DNA of 11,136 bases from Bacteroidales bacterium (GTDB lineage Bacteria; Bacteroidota; Bacteroidia; Bacteroidales; UBA7960), in the NCBI GenBank assembly GCA_007132395.1, contig SLOR01000143.1, positions 1-11,136 of the forward strand, read 5' to 3'. The notes under the pieces were generated by a model that searched no databases, was not told the DNA's origin, and worked only from the letters and a program-made list of their open reading frames with translations. Within the stretch, counting starts at the first letter, position 1, and each line of letters starts with the position of its first letter. The translations under genes were made by a program, and so were the position numbers. Below are positions 7,861 through 11,136 of this stretch, one piece after another.

Positions 7861-8684
7861 CTCATTTTTTCTTTAGTTGAATATTAATATTTCTCTAACG
7901 CTATCTGCCAGACCCCGGAAAGGGCCGAGCAAACACTCTTTTCACAAAAAAAAGTGCGGGTTGCAATACGTGAATAATACACCAACAATCCTTCTCACAT
8001 TTCCTGACACAATAAAAAGGTAAGCGTAAACTATATTTTCCTTACCCCCATACTAACACCATCCTCTCTTTTCGTTATATATATTGTTTTTTTAGCCCTA
8101 ATTCTTTTTTTTTATGATTAAATGTATATTTTTTAAAACCTTAATACAATTGGGAGTTTTACTTAATTGCCTGCATACAAATCACTTACATAATATAGTT
8201 ATTTTTCGTATTCATTTTCTCCAAATAACACCTAAGACAACTATAAGCAAACCCTGATTAGGCTTATCGTAAAGGTACTTAGAGGTTAATCGGTAAAGGT
8301 TGCGGAGCAAAACCGTAAAAACAACATACTATCCGTTTCACCCCATTTTCATCTTCATACAAACACTATTTATCTGCTCGCACATTGTGCTACATCTAAC
8401 CCATTTCAGAGTCATAATACTTATTTAAACGGCTGAAGTTATATCCACCGACAGCAGGCCCGCCGGCAATCGGGTTATTTTTACAAACCATTTCAGGATG
8501 TTTTCACCGGGCTTTTTAGCTTGTATTTTAACGCTATTTTAACTTATTCGATTTTGCAGCATTCATCAAGCACACATAACAAATTCATTATTTTATTTTT
8601 CACCCCATGATTCTCTCGCATGAATCATGCACAAAGAACATTTGTTAGTATATTTACCCTGCAAACACAAATCAAGTATATACC
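7861..8684. other. Divergent intergenic region between the T9SS cargo gene and mqnB
   Basis: This 824-base AT-rich region separates the minus-strand cargo gene from plus-strand mqnB and must hold both promoters. No gene is supported. Next to the cargo start is the leader AACTAAAGAAAAAATGAG, followed upstream by a perfect 12-bp palindrome, AATATTAATATT (7880-7891). At the mqnB end, TATATTTA (8649-8656) is a partial match to the Bacteroidota -7 box TAnnTTTG, about 30 bases before the start codon, without a clear -33 TTG. A dyad at 8606-8629 is listed separately. Confidence 0.45.
8606..8629. promoter_or_regulatory. Perfect 8-bp dyad upstream of mqnB, possible operator
   Basis: CATGATTC and GAATCATG form a perfect inverted repeat with an 8-base spacer, about 55 bases before the mqnB start and just upstream of the partial -7 box TATATTTA (8649-8656). 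This position and symmetry would suit a dimeric DNA-binding protein near the -33 region. The regulator is unknown, and the pattern could be chance in AT-rich DNA. Confidence 0.35.
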
Positions 8685-9362
8685 ATGAAACTACTTATTG
8701 TATCTGCTACCACACTGGAGATTAAGCCCCTGCTGGCGCATATGAGATTCAAAGAGCGGGTAAATGCCCAGATAAACCGCTACACCCTCAATAAAATAGA
8801 AATCGATGTACTTACTACCGGGGTTGGCATGGTACCCACAGCATTTTTGATGGGCAAAGCCCTTTCGGCCAATCAATACGACGGAGCCCTTAACCTGGGC
8901 ATCGCCGGGGGCTTCGATCGCAACCTGGAACTGGGACAAGTGGTACATATTACCCAGGATCAGTTTCCCGAGCCCGGTACCGATCAGGGAGAATACCTGC
9001 TATCGCTTATTGACTTAAAATTGCTGGAGGAAAATTACTTCCCCTTCAAAGACGGATTGCTGGTGAATGAAATGCCCATCAAAAGCAAAACCATCAAAGG
9101 GTTAAAAACGGTAAAAGGCATCACGGTAAACCGTGCCCATACCACCAACCGCAGCATGGAAAAAATTATGAAACGCTGCAACCCAGCCACCGAAAGCATG
9201 GAGGGGGCAGCCTTTTTCTTTGCCTGCTTTGCCGAGGACATCCCCTGCGCGCAAATCAGAGCTATATCCAACTACGTGGAACCGAAAGATACCGACAGGT
9301 GGAGCATCCCCACGGCCATCGAAAACCTAAATAAGGTGATTTTGCAGGTGTTGATGGAGTGA
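8685..9362 (+). CDS. mqnB: Futalosine hydrolase (menaquinone synthesis)
   Basis: A 225-residue protein of the nucleoside phosphorylase/MTAN superfamily. It should cleave futalosine to hypoxanthine and dehypoxanthinyl futalosine in the cytoplasm, a step of the futalosine route to menaquinone. Visible family patterns: N-terminal LLIVSATTLEIKPL, TGVGMVPTAFLMG at about residues 45-57, NLGIAGGF at 70-77, ATESMEGAAFFF at 168-179 with the Glu (173) that corresponds to the ribose-binding Glu of the superfamily, and IRAISNYVEP at 191-200, where futalosine hydrolases have Asn in place of the catalytic Asp of MTAN-type enzymes. Length is normal for the family. The ATG at 8685 starts directly at the conserved MKLLIVSAT strand; there is no Shine-Dalgarno sequence. 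The other menaquinone genes are not in the window. A misassigned MTAN or purine phosphorylase is the main alternative, less likely given the RAISNYVEP signature. Confidence 0.9.
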   Translation: MKLLIVSATTLEIKPLLAHMRFKERVNAQINRYTLNKIEIDVLTTGVGMVPTAFLMGKALSANQYDGALNLGIAGGFDRNLELGQVVHITQDQFPEPGTDQGEYLLSLIDLKLLEENYFPFKDGLLVNEMPIKSKTIKGLKTVKGITVNRAHTTNRSMEKIMKRCNPATESMEGAAFFFACFAEDIPCAQIRAISNYVEPKDTDRWSIPTAIENLNKVILQVLME

Positions 9363-9363
9363 T

Positions 9364-9500
9364 GAGGCTGAGCGGAGCGAAGTCCCGGGAACAGAACGAT
9401 TCGGGATTGAGGCTGAGGCTGAGCGAAGCGAAGTCCCGAGACTGAAAGGATTCGGGATTGAGGCTGAGGATGAGCGGAGCGAAGTTGAACGAAGTGAAAT
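9364..9500. repeat. Degenerate hairpin-forming tandem repeat after mqnB
   Basis: Two and a half copies of a unit starting GAGGCTGAGCG(G/A)AGCGA and ending in TTCGGGATT: 9364-9408, 9415-9459 (offset 51 bases) and a partial, altered third copy from 9460. In both full copies AGTCCCG (9381-9387; 9432-9438) can pair with CGGGATT (9402-9408; 9453-9459) across a 14-base loop with one G-T wobble. Stem bases and loop length are conserved while the loop sequence differs. The array begins 2 bases past the mqnB stop. No T-tract follows. The AGCGAAGCGAAGT motif resembles dispersed intergenic repeats that I recall from other Bacteroidota. Confidence 0.75.
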
Positions 9501-9536
9501 CCCTATAAAACAAGCAGTCAAAAGCATGAAATCTCT

Positions 9537-9544
9537 TACCTTTG
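9537..9544 (+). promoter_or_regulatory. Likely -7 promoter box for hldD (TACCTTTG)
   Basis: TACCTTTG matches the Bacteroidota sigma factor -7 consensus TAnnTTTG exactly and is followed by CAACCCC. No good TTG is seen about 20 bases upstream, so the -33 element is weak or absent. Transcription from here would give hldD a leader of roughly 105 bases containing the 8-base tandem repeats at 9581-9627. Confidence 0.5.
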
Positions 9545-9580
9545 CAACCCCGAAAACCATTCAACCATCCAACAACTAAA

Positions 9581-9627
9581 CAATTCAACAATTCAACAAT
9601 AAAAAAACAAACCTTTCAACCTTTCAA
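9581..9627. repeat. Short tandem repeats in the hldD leader
   Basis: CAATTCAA occurs twice in tandem plus a partial CAAT (9581-9600), followed after an A-rich stretch by CCTTTCAA twice in tandem (9612-9627). Both share the TTCAAC core. The array is C/A/T-only on the plus strand and probably unstructured in RNA. In-frame reading makes Asn/Gln/Thr-rich nonsense before the true hldD start. Confidence 0.7.
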
Positions 9628-9655
9628 CGCATTAACATACCAAACACCCCATAAC

Positions 9656-10621
9656 ATGATTATCGTAACCGGAGCCGCAGGATTTATTGGAAGTTGTCTT
9701 GTAAACAAACTCAACAATAAAGGATATAAAGACATTATAGTGGTGGATGATTTTACCCGCCCGGAAAAAAACAAGAACCTGGAAAACAAAATTTACCGTC
9801 AAAAAATCGACCGGGAGGTTTTCTTTGAGTGGCTGCGGGAAAACCACCGGCAGGTTAACTTCATTTTCCACCTGGGTGCCCGCACCGACACCACCGAGTT
9901 TAACAAAGAGATTTTTGACAAACTCAACCTCAATTACTCCAAAAAAATGTGGCAGGCCTGCGTTGACTATGACCTACCCATGGTGTATGCCTCTTCTGCC
10001 GCCACCTATGGCGACGGGGAGCTGGGCTACAACGACCAGCACGATATTGTAGACAAGCTCACCCCACTAAATCCCTATGGAGAAAGTAAAAACGAATTTG
10101 ATAAATGGGCACTGCAACAGGAGAAGAAGCCGTATTTCTGGGCAGGCCTGAAATTTTTCAATGTGTACGGCCCCAATGAATACCACAAAGGGAGAATGGC
10201 CTCGGTGGTATTCCACACCTACAACCAGATACAGCAGACCGACAGCATGAAGCTCTTCCGTTCGCACAAGGAAGGGTTTGAAGACGGCAAGCAGCTGCGC
10301 GATTTTGTTTACGTGAAAGATGTAGTAAGCGTGTGTTATTTCCTGATGATGCATAAGCGTAACTCCGGCATCTACAACCTGGGCACCGGTGAGGCACGCA
10401 CTTTTTACGACCTGGCAAAGACCACCTTTACCGCACTGGAAAAAAAACCCAAAATTTCATTTATTGATACCCCGGCCGACATCCGCGACAAGTACCAGTA
10501 TTTTACCCAGGCCAACATGGAAAAGCTAAAATCCATTGGCTACAGCACACCCTTTCATACCCTTGAGCTGGGCGTAACGGACTATGTGCAGGGTTATTTG
10601 GTTGGAGGGATTTATTATTAG
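9656..10621 (+). CDS. hldD: ADP-L-glycero-D-manno-heptose 6-epimerase
   Basis: A 321-residue extended short-chain dehydrogenase that converts ADP-D-glycero-beta-D-manno-heptose to the L,D epimer, giving the heptose donor for the lipopolysaccharide inner core (also called rfaD or gmhD). The NAD(P)-binding glycine motif TGAAGFIG is at residues 5-12. FHLGARTDTTE is at 71-81, YASSAATYG at 111-119, the catalytic Tyr-Lys pair in YGESK at 141-145, and the heptose-epimerase block FFNVYGPNEYHKGRMAS at 167-183, with LRDFVYVKDV at 214-223. Length is close to the 310 residues of the E. coli enzyme. The ATG at 9656 is chosen because it places MIIVTGAAGFIG at the usual N-terminus; the frame stays open 38 codons further upstream, but only through low-complexity repeats. 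No intrinsic terminator is seen after the gene. Other heptose genes are not in the window. Confidence 0.96.
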   Translation: MIIVTGAAGFIGSCLVNKLNNKGYKDIIVVDDFTRPEKNKNLENKIYRQKIDREVFFEWLRENHRQVNFIFHLGARTDTTEFNKEIFDKLNLNYSKKMWQACVDYDLPMVYASSAATYGDGELGYNDQHDIVDKLTPLNPYGESKNEFDKWALQQEKKPYFWAGLKFFNVYGPNEYHKGRMASVVFHTYNQIQQTDSMKLFRSHKEGFEDGKQLRDFVYVKDVVSVCYFLMMHKRNSGIYNLGTGEARTFYDLAKTTFTALEKKPKISFIDTPADIRDKYQYFTQANMEKLKSIGYSTPFHTLELGVTDYVQGYLVGGIYY

Positions 10622-10641
10622 AGGTTTGGGGTGTGAGGGAT

Positions 10642-10669
10642 GAGGTGTGGGGAATGAGGTGTGGGGAAT
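10642..10669. repeat. Perfect 14-bp tandem duplication, G-rich
   Basis: GAGGTGTGGGGAAT occurs twice without a gap (10642-10655, 10656-10669), preceded by a degenerate relative (GAGGTTTGGGGTGTGAGGGA from 10621). With that flank, the plus strand has four G-runs (10628-10631, 10637-10639, 10649-10652, 10663-10666) with loops of 5, 9 and 10 bases. Confidence 0.85.
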
Positions 10670-10766
10670 TTTACCGCGGAGACAGGGAGGCGGGGAGATT
10701 ATTTGAGGGGAATAAGGTTAATAATTGGAAAAGATCCTCAGCGCACCTTTGCGGCTTTGCATGAAG
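10669..10766. repeat. Composite intergenic repeat, copy 1
   Basis: Part one (10669-10700) begins TTTTACCGCGGAGACAGG and is 32 bases; part two (10736-10766) begins CCTCAGCGCACCTTTGCG. The same two parts in the same order recur at 10800-10894. Part one differs by a single base between copies, part two by four of 31. The spacer (35 bases) is not conserved. Confidence 0.85.
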
Positions 10767-10799
10767 CTATGGTAAAGGAGACCGGAAAAGGGAGAACGG

Positions 10800-10894
10800 T
10801 TTTACCGCGGAGACAGGGAGGCAGGGAGATTTCTTCCTGAGTTAAATTTTAATCCTCAAAACACCTCAGCGCACCTTTGCGCCTCTGCGTGAGG
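10800..10894. repeat. Composite intergenic repeat, copy 2
   Basis: Part one (10800-10831) and part two (10864-10894) match copy 1 at 10669-10766, with a spacer of 32 bases instead of 35. Part two has the motif CTTTGCGCCTCTGCGTGAGG. CGCAGAG-type motifs like this I recall as dispersed intergenic repeats in several bacterial phyla. It also forms the left arm of the foldback at 10873-10965. Confidence 0.85.
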
Positions 10895-10965
10895 TCAAAA
10901 AGATCAAACCAAAGGCAGGGAGTGTAGCTAATAACCAGATTTCCTTCACGCAAAGGCGCAGAGGT
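10873..10965. repeat. Large imperfect foldback with 22-bp arms
   Basis: Left arm 10873-10894 and right arm 10944-10965 pair over 22 positions with one C-A mismatch and two G-T wobbles; 19 of 22 positions are strictly complementary. The loop is 49 bases. The right arm is thus an inverted copy of part two of the composite repeat. The structure lies between the hldD end and a probable convergent gene, so it could act as a transcription barrier, although no T-tract follows. Confidence 0.8.
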
Positions 10966-11024
10966 TACGCCAGGATCATAAGAGGCGCTTGCCCCAACAT
11001 TCATGATTCATCATCCTCCTCTGC

Positions 11025-11136
11025 TCACTCCCGGTTAAAAACATACTGCAATATATTAGATCCCATGCGCAGGGCTTTCCGCCTAACTTCCCGGGGGTTG
11101 CCGTGCACGGTCTGGTCTTCCCAGCCATTGCCCAGG
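11025..11136 (-). CDS. C-terminal end of an unidentified protein (5' part outside window)
   Basis: On the minus strand a frame enters from the right edge and ends at a TGA at 11025-11027 after 36 visible residues. The sequence (LGNGWEDQTVHGNPREVRRK and following, ending ILQYVFNRE) is charged, has an amphipathic helix-like character and looks like a real protein C-terminus. I do not recognise the family. Two other frames are also open over this short stretch, so the call rests on composition only. If real, the gene converges on hldD across the repeat patch. Confidence 0.45.
   Translation of the reverse strand, partial: LGNGWEDQTVHGNPREVRRKALRMGSNILQYVFNRE

Larger units (their letters stand above)
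10622..11024. other. Noncoding repeat-rich patch downstream of hldD
   Basis: About 400 bases with no protein-like frame. It is largely built of repeats, listed separately: a G-rich 14-bp tandem duplication, a two-part unit present twice, and a foldback. The first 100 bases are strongly purine-rich on the plus strand. It separates hldD from a probable convergent gene entering from the right edge. Confidence 0.7.

Noticed and set aside
9262..9591. Minus-strand frame with repeated LNPESF and SRDFA motifs
   Set aside because: The repeated peptide merely reflects the tandem DNA repeat at 9364-9500 and the frame overlaps the mqnB 3' end.
9542..9655. Upstream extension of hldD by 38 codons (start at 9542)
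   Set aside because: The extension reads through tandem CAATTCAA/CCTTTCAA repeats and overlaps the likely promoter region; the conserved family N-terminus MIIVTGAAGFIG begins at the ATG at 9656.
10622..10760. Intrinsic terminator for hldD
   Set aside because: No GC-rich stem followed by a run of T was found directly after the stop codon; the stable foldback is more than 250 bases away and lacks a T-tract.
10669..10965. CRISPR-like array
   Set aside because: There are only two direct copies of a two-part unit with unequal spacers plus one inverted copy; no regular repeat-spacer pattern and no cas genes.

Overview
The window looks like chromosomal DNA of a member of the Bacteroidota. The evidence is the pair of secreted proteins with typical type IX secretion (T9SS) C-terminal sorting domains, SprB-like and HYR/PKD-like repeats, A-rich start regions without Shine-Dalgarno sequences, a TAnnTTTG-type promoter box, futalosine-route menaquinone synthesis, and long AT-rich gaps between genes. 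The order or genus cannot be told from this sequence.

Left part (1-7860, all on the minus strand): three consecutive genes for large secreted, cysteine- and aspartate-rich multidomain proteins, in transcription order 5848-7860 (670 aa), 2336-4900 (854 aa) and 1-1754 (at least 584 aa, cut by the window edge). The first two are clear paralogues: related signal peptide, the same N-terminal SH(I/V)xFCY-type domain, an SprB-like repeat, a WGWTN-containing domain next to the C-terminus, an almost identical T9SS type A sorting domain, and almost identical intrinsic terminators after the stop codons. The third shares the start region and signal-peptide pattern and one Cys-rich repeat type, but carries a different N-terminal domain, a DUF11-like domain and 101-residue-period repeats. 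Each gene is separated from the next by 0.6-0.9 kb of AT-rich DNA, so they look individually transcribed. They are probably surface or matrix proteins; no enzyme domain is visible.

Right part (8685-10621, plus strand): futalosine hydrolase (mqnB) and ADP-L-glycero-D-manno-heptose 6-epimerase (hldD), separated by 293 bp holding a degenerate hairpin-forming tandem repeat, a likely promoter and short CAATTCAA/CCTTTCAA tandem repeats. These are housekeeping genes of menaquinone and lipopolysaccharide-heptose synthesis with no obvious functional link to each other. One loose inferred link to the left part is that T9SS type A cargo is usually anchored to lipopolysaccharide.

Far right (10622-11024): a noncoding patch made of repeats: a 14-bp G-rich tandem duplication, a two-part unit of about 100 bp present twice, and a large foldback with 22-bp arms. 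After it, the last codons of a minus-strand gene of unknown function probably enter from beyond the window. No RNA genes, CRISPR array, transposase or phage genes were seen.
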